From NCBI RefSeq assembly GCF_003096635.1, contig NZ_QEKV01000007.1, positions 17,023-81,022 on the forward strand: DNA of 64,000 bases, in the 5' to 3' direction. Under the pieces are notes generated by a model. That model was not told the DNA's origin. It did not search any database and saw only the letters and a program-made list of their open reading frames with translations. The position numbers were made by a program, and so were the translations under genes. The DNA is from Ezakiella coagulans (GTDB lineage Bacteria; Bacillota; Clostridia; Tissierellales; Peptoniphilaceae). Positions 17,610 to 26,600 of this stretch are shown here, piece after piece (positions within the stretch are counted from its first letter, which is position 1; each line of letters begins with the position of its first letter).

Positions 17610-19201
17610 TAATAAAAAATATACGATTAATTGAATTTGGAGCATACAAGGACAGAAGTTTTAATTTTGATAACGGTTTAAATTTAATTTATGGAAAGAA
17701 TGAGGTTGGCAAGACCACATTAAGATCGAGTATTGACGCAGTTCTTTATGGATTTCTCGATGGAAAAACACTTAGAAAATCATATGTAGATGGCTTTGAA
17801 ACTTATACCGGCGGTTCATCTAATGTGAGCATGAAACTATGCTATGACAATAGGCATTATCTTGTAGAACGAAATCTAAGTATGGAAACATGCAGGGTTT
17901 TTGACGAGGGAAATAATGATATAACGGAAAAATTTTCTCTTACAAATAAAATCCTGACGCCTGGGAATGATTTTTTAAATGTTGACAGTGAAACGTTCAG
18001 GAAATTTTTCTATATTGATACTACAAATAAAGATGTCGGAGATTTAGGATTTTTGATTTTGAAAGATGAAATGGATGAAGACATTGTTTCAAAGGCGATT
18101 AGAAATCTAAAAAAAGAAAATGAAGAACTTGGAAGCGACCGTTCGTGGCAAAAGAAAAGACCGAGAATAAAAAATGAGATTGCAAATTTAGAGGATGAAA
18201 TAAGAGCTGGTGAAGAAGTACTTATCCAAAGTTCTAAGAAAAAAATTAAGACTGACGAAATTAATAATGAATTGAGAAAACATGACGCCAGACTTTTGAA
18301 GCTATATAGGAGAGAAACAAAACTTGAGGACTTAAAGAATGAAATATATCATGACAGTTTAAATATGAGTTCTAAAAAGAAGTCCAATAAAATTATCTTT
18401 CCGATTCTTGCTGTTTTATTTATTTTGGCGGCGTTTGTAACCAAATACGCATTTAATTTAGATAAATATTTTTGGTATTTAAATATTATTTCGGCGATTT
18501 TTATTGTTGTTTTTATTTTGAGTAATATTTATAACTCGGATAGTAATGAAAAAAAAGAATATGAAATTAATGATGTTTTGGGTGAGATTTCAATAGTAAA
18601 TTCAAAAATTAAAGAAATAAATGATTCTAAAATGGAACTTCAAAAAGAACTATCTTTTTTGGAAGGACAGCTTGATAATATAATGAAAGTTTCTGAAAAT
18701 ACATTATATCTCAAAGATAGGCTTTCTGTTTTAAAAAGACAAAGCGAAAATATGGATAGAAGATATTTGGTAAACGAACTCACAATCGATGCATTAGATT
18801 TTTTAAAAATTGAAAAGAAGAAAGCACCGAAAACTATGATTATTAATAGGGCAGAGGATATTTATTTTAATATTACAGGTAAAAATGATTTAATAATAAG
18901 CGACAAGATGGAGTTATTTTTAGATAGAGAGAGAAGAATGGGCGAAAAAAATTTTTCGTCAGGAACAATGGAAATTGCAATTTTTTCATTAAAGCTTGCA
19001 TTTAACGAGTTTTTGACTGATGAAGATTTTATTATTTTTGATGATGCTTTTTTATTTGTTGACGATGAAAGACTGGAAAAAATTGCAGAGATATTGTATA
19101 ATATTTCAAGTAAAAAACAGATTATGTATTTTACATCCAATAAGAGATTGTTGGACATAATAAATCGCAAATATTATAATATAAACGAGGTGATTATTTG
19201 A
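17606..19201 (+). CDS. YhaN/SbcC-like AAA ATPase with two central membrane segments
   Basis: The 531-residue ATPase has an ABC/SMC-type head: N-terminal IRLIEFGAYKDRSF and Walker A YGKNEVGKTTLRSS, a signature-like FSSGTMEIAIFSLKLAF near residue 450, and Walker B DFIIFDDAFLFVDDERLEK. A charged coiled-coil flanks a central hydrophobic pair (about residues 260-282 and 290-312), so the protein is probably membrane-tethered by its coiled-coil tip. It is far shorter than Bacillus YhaN (over 900 residues), so most of the coiled coil is missing. It is translationally coupled to both neighbours, the YhaO-like nuclease and a second phosphoesterase. Confidence 0.8.
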   Translation: MIIKNIRLIEFGAYKDRSFNFDNGLNLIYGKNEVGKTTLRSSIDAVLYGFLDGKTLRKSYVDGFETYTGGSSNVSMKLCYDNRHYLVERNLSMETCRVFDEGNNDITEKFSLTNKILTPGNDFLNVDSETFRKFFYIDTTNKDVGDLGFLILKDEMDEDIVSKAIRNLKKENEELGSDRSWQKKRPRIKNEIANLEDEIRAGEEVLIQSSKKKIKTDEINNELRKHDARLLKLYRRETKLEDLKNEIYHDSLNMSSKKKSNKIIFPILAVLFILAAFVTKYAFNLDKYFWYLNIISAIFIVVFILSNIYNSDSNEKKEYEINDVLGEISIVNSKIKEINDSKMELQKELSFLEGQLDNIMKVSENTLYLKDRLSVLKRQSENMDRRYLVNELTIDALDFLKIEKKKAPKTMIINRAEDIYFNITGKNDLIISDKMELFLDRERRMGEKNFSSGTMEIAIFSLKLAFNEFLTDEDFIIFDDAFLFVDDERLEKIAEILYNISSKKQIMYFTSNKRLLDIINRKYYNINEVII

Positions 19202-19881
19202 TTTATGCGCTTTCCGATACACATCTTGACGGCGGAAAAAACAAACCTATGGATGTTTTTTCAGACAGTTGGATTGATCATAAACAAAAGATTCAATTGA
19301 ATTGGGAGCGTATAGTTAAAGATGAGGACACTGTTCTCGTTGCCGGGGATATAAGCTGGGCTATGAAATTGGAAGAGGCAATTCCGGATTTGGAATTTCT
19401 CGATTCGCTACCTGGACAAAAGATTTTATCAAGGGGCAATCATGACTATTGGTGGTCAGGCTTAAAAAAGATGAATGATTTAAATCTTAAGACAATAAAA
19501 TTCTTGCAAAATAATTCATACAGCGTCGAAGGTTATGAGATTGCAGGTTCGAGAATTTGGCTCGATGACACTTCTAAAGAGTACGAAGAAAATGATAAAA
19601 AAATTACGGATAGAGAAATTATAAGATTAAAGCTTAGCCTTGATACATGTAAAAGGGGTAGGCCGATAATCGCAATGCTTCATTATCCACCATTCGACAA
19701 TAATAAGCAACCGAATGTGTACGCAAAAATCCTTGAAGAGTATAATGTTGAAGTCTGTATCTATGGACATCTTCATGCAAATGGGCATCAAAATGCTGTT
19801 GAAGGAAACATTAATGGAGTTGAATATTTTTTAACATCCTGTGATTTTATCAATTTCACACCTGTTATCATAAGGAGGTAA
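19198..19881 (+). CDS. Metallophosphoesterase
   Basis: This 227-residue calcineurin-like phosphoesterase has SDTHLDGG, AGDISWAMK, SRGNHDYWWSG, MLHYPPF and YGHLHANGH, which supply the full metal-binding set. It starts with TTG at 19198, overlapping the preceding ATPase stop and preceded by GAGG; no nearby ATG would preserve the N-terminal strand. The substrate is unknown. Operon position behind the YhaN/YhaO-like pair hints at a nucleic-acid or nucleotide substrate, but similar proteins are broadly distributed. Confidence 0.85.
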   Translation: MIYALSDTHLDGGKNKPMDVFSDSWIDHKQKIQLNWERIVKDEDTVLVAGDISWAMKLEEAIPDLEFLDSLPGQKILSRGNHDYWWSGLKKMNDLNLKTIKFLQNNSYSVEGYEIAGSRIWLDDTSKEYEENDKKITDREIIRLKLSLDTCKRGRPIIAMLHYPPFDNNKQPNVYAKILEEYNVEVCIYGHLHANGHQNAVEGNINGVEYFLTSCDFINFTPVIIRR

Positions 19882-19886
19882 CAACT

Positions 19887-20615
19887 ATGAAACTTGTAGT
19901 AGGTAAAAATTATGACGATATGTCAAAGCTCGCAGCTGAACAAATGATTGAAAACTGGAACGAAATAAAAGTTTTAGGTCTTGCAACTGGGAGTACTCCG
20001 CTAGGATTATATAATGAATTAATAAAAGCAAATAAGGAAGGCAGAATTTCTTTTAAGGATAAAACAAGTGTAAACTTGGATGAATATATCGGACTTCCTG
20101 AAGGACACAAAGAAAGTTACAGAAGATTTATGGATGACAATCTTTTTGATAAAGTTGACATTGACAAATCAAAAACATTTGTTCCAAAGGCAAAAGACGA
20201 AAATGACATTAATGCCGGAGAAGAATATGAAAAGTTGGTACAAAAGTTGGGCTGCCAAGACATTCAAGTTTTGGGAATTGGTGAAAATGGACACATTGCA
20301 TTTAATGAACCTACACCGGAACTGAATGGTAAAACAGGAATTGTTAAGCTAACACAATCCACTATTCATGCAAATTCAAGATTCTTCAACAATGAAGAAG
20401 AAGTGCCTAAATATGCAATATCAATGGGTATGGGAACGATTCTTCAAGCAAAGGAAATAATCCTTTTGGCAAGCGGAAAGAAAAAAGCTGACGCTATTAA
20501 AAAGCTTTTATGTGATGATAAAGTCACGACTGATTGCCCGGTAACATTCCTTAAATTGCATAAAAATGTTACCATTTATATCGACGAAGATATAAAAGAA
20601 GAATTGGATAAATAA
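19887..20615 (+). CDS. nagB: Glucosamine-6-phosphate deaminase
   Basis: NagB converts glucosamine 6-phosphate to fructose 6-phosphate and ammonia. The 242-residue protein has the full family pattern: LGLATGSTPLGLY, SVNLDEYIGLP, LGIGENGHIAFNEP (catalytic Asp/His region), and a C-terminal KKADAIKKLL. The ribosome-binding site AAGGAGG overlaps the end of the preceding gene. No nagA is adjacent. In this family the enzyme links amino-sugar use to glycolysis. Confidence 0.96.
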   Translation: MKLVVGKNYDDMSKLAAEQMIENWNEIKVLGLATGSTPLGLYNELIKANKEGRISFKDKTSVNLDEYIGLPEGHKESYRRFMDDNLFDKVDIDKSKTFVPKAKDENDINAGEEYEKLVQKLGCQDIQVLGIGENGHIAFNEPTPELNGKTGIVKLTQSTIHANSRFFNNEEEVPKYAISMGMGTILQAKEIILLASGKKKADAIKKLLCDDKVTTDCPVTFLKLHKNVTIYIDEDIKEELDK

Positions 20616-20620
20616 GTTCA

Positions 20621-21136
20621 ATGCTCGAAAAAGAAATAGAAGTAAAAGTTCTTGGTTTCGAGATTCAGGATTATATAGATATGGTCGAGAAAATCGGAGC
20701 AAAGAAGATTTCAACAGAAGAGCAAGTCAATCACAGATTTTTGGATGCAAAAACGGAGGGAGAATCATTTTTGAGACTCCGAGAAGTTGGCGGCAAAGGA
20801 TATTTCACTTTAAAAGAGATAAGCTCGTCGCAAAATGCGAGAGTAAGTAGTGAATTGACTACAGAAATTTCTGAGCCTAGAACTTTTCTAGAAATTGCCG
20901 ATAAACTTGGTATAATATATACATCAGAGTCAAAGAAAAGAATTAAATATGTTCTTGAGGATTTTGTTTTCGACATTGATAAGTGGAGTGATGATGTTTA
21001 TCCTTTTCCATATATGGAGATAGAGGCGAAGTCAACGGAAGCACTACAGTCTATAATTGCTCGACTTGGTATATCTGAAGAACATATTTCTACAAAATCG
21101 ATTAAAGAATTAAAAGATAGTTTAAAGTCTTTATAA
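20621..21136 (+). CDS. CYTH-domain protein
   Basis: The 171-residue protein starts with the CYTH signature ExExK (MLEKEIEVKVL) and continues with the typical alternating charged strands (HRFLDAKTEGESFLRLREVG, GYFTLKE, KKRIKYVLEDFVFDIDKW, YPFPYMEIEAKS). CYTH proteins include class IV adenylate cyclases and inorganic triphosphatases; most bacterial ones act on triphosphates. Activity here cannot be fixed from sequence. It begins five bases after nagB and ends the transcription unit at a terminator. Confidence 0.85.
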   Translation: MLEKEIEVKVLGFEIQDYIDMVEKIGAKKISTEEQVNHRFLDAKTEGESFLRLREVGGKGYFTLKEISSSQNARVSSELTTEISEPRTFLEIADKLGIIYTSESKKRIKYVLEDFVFDIDKWSDDVYPFPYMEIEAKSTEALQSIIARLGISEEHISTKSIKELKDSLKSL

Positions 21137-21140
21137 ATAA

Positions 21141-21179
21141 AAAAATAAACCGAAATTAACGTTTTCGGTTTATTTTTTT
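21141..21179 (+). terminator. Terminator after the CYTH gene
   Basis: AAAAATAAACCGAAA pairs with TTTCGGTTTATTTTT around a short loop and is followed by further T residues. Confidence 0.88.
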
Positions 21180-21246
21180 GTCATAAGTGACCTGAATGAC
21201 TCGAAAAAAATATGTAAATATGATATAATGAATCAAGGAGGTTGCT

Positions 21247-21777
21247 ATGAAAGAATCAGTTATAAAAGAAAACATTATAGTTTTATTTTTGGGTGTTTTT
21301 TTTAGTGCAATCCTTATGATTTTATCAAATAAATTTTTAAACGGTATGGCCGTCAAATTTTTGGGTATTTGTGCAATCTCATATTTGATGGCTTTTCTTG
21401 TAGGGAAAACTGTACTTTTGACTTATCTGTTACTGTCGAGTGCAATTTTGATTTTCCTAAATGGATATAAGCTTGAAAGTTCAATTGATTATTTGCCATT
21501 TGTGATTGAGGCTTTTGTGGGTAGTTATTTAATTAGTTTTATAAAAAATATTTTCTACAACAATGAACTCCTTTCAAGTTTTTTTGCAGTTATCATTGGG
21601 CGTATTTCATTTTTTACGACAGGATTTATATTATACGATGTGATTTTGAAAAAAGGAATTTTTAATGAATTTTTGATTAGTCATTTAAGCAATGAAGTTG
21701 TTGGAATGATTTTTTGTGTTATATTTGTACCGTTTATATGTTATAGCATCAAGAAAAACACAATTATGTGGAATTAA
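21247..21777 (+). CDS. Small integral membrane protein, possibly ECF-transporter S-component-like
   Basis: The 176-residue protein is almost entirely hydrophobic, with five or six predicted membrane segments by eye (beginning IIVLFLGVFFSAILMI and ending EVVGMIFCVIFVPFICY). AGGAGG lies seven bases before the ATG. Size and topology resemble the substrate-binding S components of energy-coupling-factor transporters or BioY-like proteins, but no diagnostic motif was found. The next gene follows closely and may share the message. Confidence 0.55.
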   Translation: MKESVIKENIIVLFLGVFFSAILMILSNKFLNGMAVKFLGICAISYLMAFLVGKTVLLTYLLLSSAILIFLNGYKLESSIDYLPFVIEAFVGSYLISFIKNIFYNNELLSSFFAVIIGRISFFTTGFILYDVILKKGIFNEFLISHLSNEVVGMIFCVIFVPFICYSIKKNTIMWN

Positions 21778-21794
21778 AATATGGAGGTTTTGTT

Positions 21795-22655
21795 ATGAAG
21801 TGGCGTGGAAGAGAGGGAAGCTCAAATATTGAAGACGGAAGAAGAAGTTATTCCGGCGGAGGTGGTTTTAGGCCGACCGGCGGATTTAAAATAAGTGGAT
21901 TCGGACTAATTATAGTTGCTGTTATATATTTAATAATGGGAGGAAATCCGCTAGATATGTTGACGGGCGGAGCTCCAACAGCTTCAAGTTATCAGCCGTC
22001 AGCAGCTGATGAAGAAAAAATGCAATTTTTAAGCGTTGTTTTAAAAGATACGGAAGATGTTTGGAAAAAAATATTTGAAGAAAACGGCTTAACATATAAA
22101 GAACCGGTCATGCATATATTCCACGGTGCTGTAAAGAGTGCGTGCGGTGTCCAATCTGCACAAGCAGGACCATTTTATTGTCCGGGAGACCAAAAACTGT
22201 ATATGGATTTGGATTTTTTCGATGAACTGAGCAAGAACTTGGGAGCAAAAGGGGATTTTGCAATTGCTTATGTAGTTGCTCATGAAGTTGGGCATCATGT
22301 TCAAAATATGCTTGGTATAATGAGAGAGCAACAGTCAAAAAGGAGAAACCTTTCAGAAACCGAATATAATAAAATTTCTGTAGCAATAGAACTTCAAGCG
22401 GACTATCTAGCGGGAGTATTTGCACGATGGGAAGATGAAGCAGGGTATCTCGAAAAGGGAGACTTGATGGAAGCGATTAATGCAACGTCGGCAGTCGGTG
22501 ACGATACTCTTCAAAAGAAATATCAAGGGGCTGTTGTTCCGGATTCTTTCACACATGGAACGGCAGAACAAAGAGAAAGATGGTTTAAACGCGGATATGA
22601 AGCGGGAGATCTTTCACAAGGAGACACATTCAGTGTACCTTATGACGAATTGTAA
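21795..22655 (+). CDS. Neutral zinc metallopeptidase family protein (YpfJ-like)
   Basis: The 286-residue protein belongs to the YpfJ/KPN_02809 putative neutral zinc peptidase family. It has the N-terminal MKWRGREGSSNIEDGRR motif, a Gly-rich stretch, one membrane anchor (GFGLIIVAVIYLIMG), and the zinc site HEVGHHVQ at about residue 163 with a downstream ELQADYLAGVFARW that supplies a third ligand. The ATG at 21795 follows GGAGG and matches the conserved family N-terminus. The active site probably faces outward. Substrate unknown. Confidence 0.9.
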   Translation: MKWRGREGSSNIEDGRRSYSGGGGFRPTGGFKISGFGLIIVAVIYLIMGGNPLDMLTGGAPTASSYQPSAADEEKMQFLSVVLKDTEDVWKKIFEENGLTYKEPVMHIFHGAVKSACGVQSAQAGPFYCPGDQKLYMDLDFFDELSKNLGAKGDFAIAYVVAHEVGHHVQNMLGIMREQQSKRRNLSETEYNKISVAIELQADYLAGVFARWEDEAGYLEKGDLMEAINATSAVGDDTLQKKYQGAVVPDSFTHGTAEQRERWFKRGYEAGDLSQGDTFSVPYDEL

Positions 22656-22692
22656 TTTATAAATTTTTAAAAATATAGAAAGGGATGAAATT

Positions 22693-23682
22693 ATGAAAAC
22701 AGTTTATAGTGCTATACAGCCTTCGGGGGATTTGACAATAGGAAATTATTTAGGTGCTTTAAGAAACTGGAAAAAATTAGAAAATGACTATAGATGTATT
22801 TTTGGTGTTGCTGATCTTCATGCGATAACTGTAAGACAAGATCCTGAAAAGTTAAGAGAGAGGTCAAAAAAACTAATTGCGATTTACCTTGCAAATGGTT
22901 TGGACCCGAAAAAGTCCATTATATATGTAAACAGTCATGTACCTGAACATGCAGAACTTGGATGGGCTCTTCATACCTATACATCTCTTGGACAGCTAAA
23001 CAGAATGCATCAGTTTAAGAGTAAAATAAAAGACAATGAAGAAAGAGCAAATGCAGGACTTTATTGCTATCCGGTTTTAATGGCGGCCGATATTCTTCTT
23101 TACGACACAGACCTTGTGCCGGTTGGAGATGACCAAAAGCAACACGTTGAAATTACAAGGGATATTGCAGAAAGATTTAATGGAATATACGGCGACACTT
23201 TTGTTATGCCGGAACCACTTATCGGAAAAATGGGTAACAGGATAAAGAGTTTACAAGATCCGACAATTAAGATGAGCAAATCCGATCCTAATCCTGCTGC
23301 ATATATACTTCTTCTTGAAGAATACAAAGATATAAAAAAGAAAATTAATAGAGCAGTGACCGACTCTGTTGGAGAAATAAATTATTCAGAAGATCAACCG
23401 GGGGTTTCAAATCTTCTTGAAATATATCAATCTTGCACAGATGAAAATATGGAAGATATTCTGTCTAAGTTTGAGGGAAAAGGTTATGGAGATTTAAAAA
23501 AAGCAGTAATTGAAGCGGTCGAAAACTCAATCGGTCCGGTTAGAGATAAGACAAATGAGTTTTTACAAAACGAAGATTATCTGATTGAAGTTGCACATGA
23601 TGGAATGATAAGAGCTAGAGAAGTTGCATCAAAAACACTTGAAAGAGTTTATGAAAAAATAGGATTTTTGAGGGGGATGTAA
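22693..23682 (+). CDS. trpS: Tryptophanyl-tRNA synthetase
   Basis: TrpRS charges tRNA-Trp. The 329-residue class Ic enzyme shows the family N-terminus YSAIQPSGDLTIGNYLGALRNW (containing the HIGH-equivalent), the DLVPVGDDQKQHVE substrate-binding segment and the KMSKSDPNP signature. Length is normal. The 37-base leader is too short for a T-box. The TAA overlaps the ATG of the PurD-PurL fusion gene by one base, an unusual pairing of translation and purine synthesis on one message. Confidence 0.97.
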   Translation: MKTVYSAIQPSGDLTIGNYLGALRNWKKLENDYRCIFGVADLHAITVRQDPEKLRERSKKLIAIYLANGLDPKKSIIYVNSHVPEHAELGWALHTYTSLGQLNRMHQFKSKIKDNEERANAGLYCYPVLMAADILLYDTDLVPVGDDQKQHVEITRDIAERFNGIYGDTFVMPEPLIGKMGNRIKSLQDPTIKMSKSDPNPAAYILLLEEYKDIKKKINRAVTDSVGEINYSEDQPGVSNLLEIYQSCTDENMEDILSKFEGKGYGDLKKAVIEAVENSIGPVRDKTNEFLQNEDYLIEVAHDGMIRAREVASKTLERVYEKIGFLRGM

Positions 23683-26600
23683 TGAAAGTATTAATTGTTG
23701 GTGGCGGAGCAAGGGAGTACGCTATTGGAGAGAAAATTAAGAGTCAACGCGGCGATAATGTTGAACTTATTTTCGCACCGGGAAATGGCGGCACAAAACT
23801 TATCGGGAAAAATGTAGATATTGTAGACACAGATATTTCAAAACTTTTAGATTTTGCAAAAAATGAAAAAGTCGAATTTACAATTGTGGGTCCCGAAGCA
23901 CCTCTTTGCGAGGGAATTGTTGATGAGTTTATTGAAGCGGGACTAAAAATATTTGGACCTGACAAAAAAGCTTCTAAGCTTGAAGGTTCAAAGGAGTTTA
24001 CAAAAGAAGTTTTAAAACTTGAAAATATTCCTACTGCTCAATATAAAACATTTACAGACTCAAAAGAAGCTATTAAATATGCAAAAGAATTAAGAGATAA
24101 AAACTTAAAAAATAAAGTTGTTCTAAAAGCTGATGGACTCGCATCAGGAAAAGGTGTTATTATAGCAGAACATGACGATGAAATTGAAGAAGGCATAAAA
24201 AATGTTTTGGATAATAAAATTTTTGGAGATCAAAAGATTTTGATTGAAGAATTCCTCTGGGGTTTTGAAACTAGTTTAATTGGATTTTTAGATGGAGAAA
24301 CAATAAAGTTATTCAATCCAACAAGAGATCACAAGACGATTTTCGAAGGAAATGTCGGAGCTAATACAGGAGGAATGGGAACTTTTACTCCTGATTTTGA
24401 AGCCTTGGCATATAAAGAAGAAATTGATGAAAAAATTGTTCAGCCGATTGTTCACGCACTAAAAAAAGCAGATATTGATTACAAGGGAATTATTTTCTTG
24501 GGCCTTATAATTTCTGAGGATGGGCCTAGAGTTCTTGAAATAAACTGTAGATTCGGTGATCCTGAAACACAATGTTTGATGATGAATCTCGAAAGTGACT
24601 TGCTTGATTTGATGATTAAAACAACCGAAAAAAATCTAAAGAATGTTGAACTAGTTCTTAATGATAAAAAGATCGTAAATGTTGTTTTAGCAAGCGGAGG
24701 ATATCCGGGAGATTACAAAAAAGGATTTGAAATCAGTGGTTTAGACTCTGTAGAATATTCTAAAATTTATTATGGCGGCGTTAAAGAGAAAGACGGAAGC
24801 GTTTATACAAACGGCGGACGTGTGCTTGGAATTTGTGCATGCGGCGACAGTTTTGATGAAGCGATGGAAAAAGCTTATAGCGATGTTAAAAAAGTTAATT
24901 TTAATGATGTTTATTACAGAAAGGATATTGCGCCAATGGTAAAGAGAATTTATGTTTGGAAGAAGGATGACTTTGATGTTCCTTCAAATTCCGTAAGAAA
25001 TTTGATAAAAGAAGAGCTTGGAAAATCTTTTGACAATTTAAAATTGTATAGAAGATACGACATTGACGGATTGACGGATGCTGAAATCGACAATATTAAA
25101 GATACGATTTTAAGAGAGCCACCGGTTGATGAAATAGTGACCGGAAACGATGCAATCGATTTGCAAACAAAACTCGAAAATTCAATTGTTATAAAATATA
25201 AATCAGGGCAGTTCGACCAAAGAAAGAAGGGGCTTTTAGACACAATTAAAGCAGTTCTTCCTGAATCAAATGTCGATGCTGAAGTTGAAGAGGTAATAAC
25301 TATTCCTGACGCAACCGATGACGAAATAAAAAAGATTAAAGCAATTCTAATAAATCCTGTAGATCAGGAAGAAGGAGAACTTCTTGAAATCCCAGCATCT
25401 CTAAGAGACATGTCAAAAAGATCAAACGAAATTTTGACATATGACGGATTTAAAGACATGAGCGAAAAAGAACTTGAAGAGTTTCACGATTCGCACTCAC
25501 TTGCAATGAGCGTTGCAGATTTAAAAACAATACAGGATTATTGCAAAAAAGAAGATAAAGACCCGACAGACACAGAAATTTCAATTCTCGACACATATTG
25601 GAGTGACCACTGCAGGCACACAACATTCTTCACAAATCTTGAAGATGTTGAATTTAAGAATACTGATTCAAAACGTGACGAAGCAATAAAAGAAGCATTC
25701 AAAAAATATCTCGAAATGAGAGAAAAAGCAAATGCAAAGAAGCCTGTTTCGTTGATGGACATGAGTACTATTCAATCAAAACTCATGAGAAAAGAAGGAA
25801 AACTTGACGACGTTGAAGTTAGCGATGAAATAAATGCATGCACTCTTATTATTCCGGCTGATGTTGACGGAAAAAATGAAGAATATTTGTTGTTCTTTAA
25901 AAATGAAACTCACAATCACCCGACTGAAATTGAACCGTTCGGTGGAGCTCAAACATGTTTGGGAGGAGCTATAAGAGACCCGCTTTCAGGCAGAGGATAT
26001 GTTTATCAAGCGATGAGAATAACAGGTGCGAGCGACCCGATTAACGATTACAAATTGGAAGGCAAGCTTACGCAAAAGAAAATCATTCGCGATGCAATGA
26101 AGGGATACAGTTCGTATGGAAACCAAATCGGTTTACCGACAGGCTATGTTGAGGAATTGTTCCACCCGGGATACAAGGCAAAGAGAATGGAAGTAGGAGC
26201 TGTTATGGGAGCAGCACCGAGAAAGAATGTCATTAGAGAAAAACCGCTTCCTGGCGATGTTGTTATCTTACTTGGCGGTAGAACTGGAAGAGACGGAGTC
26301 GGCGGAGCAACCGGTTCATCAAAAGTTCACACAAAGGACAGTGTTAAAAAATCGGGTGCAGAAGTTCAAAAAGGACATGCACCGACAGAAAGAAAAATTC
26401 AAAGACTCATGAGAAGAACCGAAGCGGCATCATTAATAAAGAAATGTAACGACTTCGGGGCCGGCGGAGTTTCAGTCGCAATCGGTGAACTCGCAGACAG
26501 CTTGGATATTTATTTGGACAGAGTACCGCTAAAATACAAGGGTCTAACACCGCGAGAAATTGCAATAAGTGAATCTCAAGAAAGAATGGCGGTTGTAGTT

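Noticed and set aside
22656..22692. T-box riboswitch before trpS
   Set aside because: The gap is only 37 bases and contains no specifier hairpin or T-box sequence.
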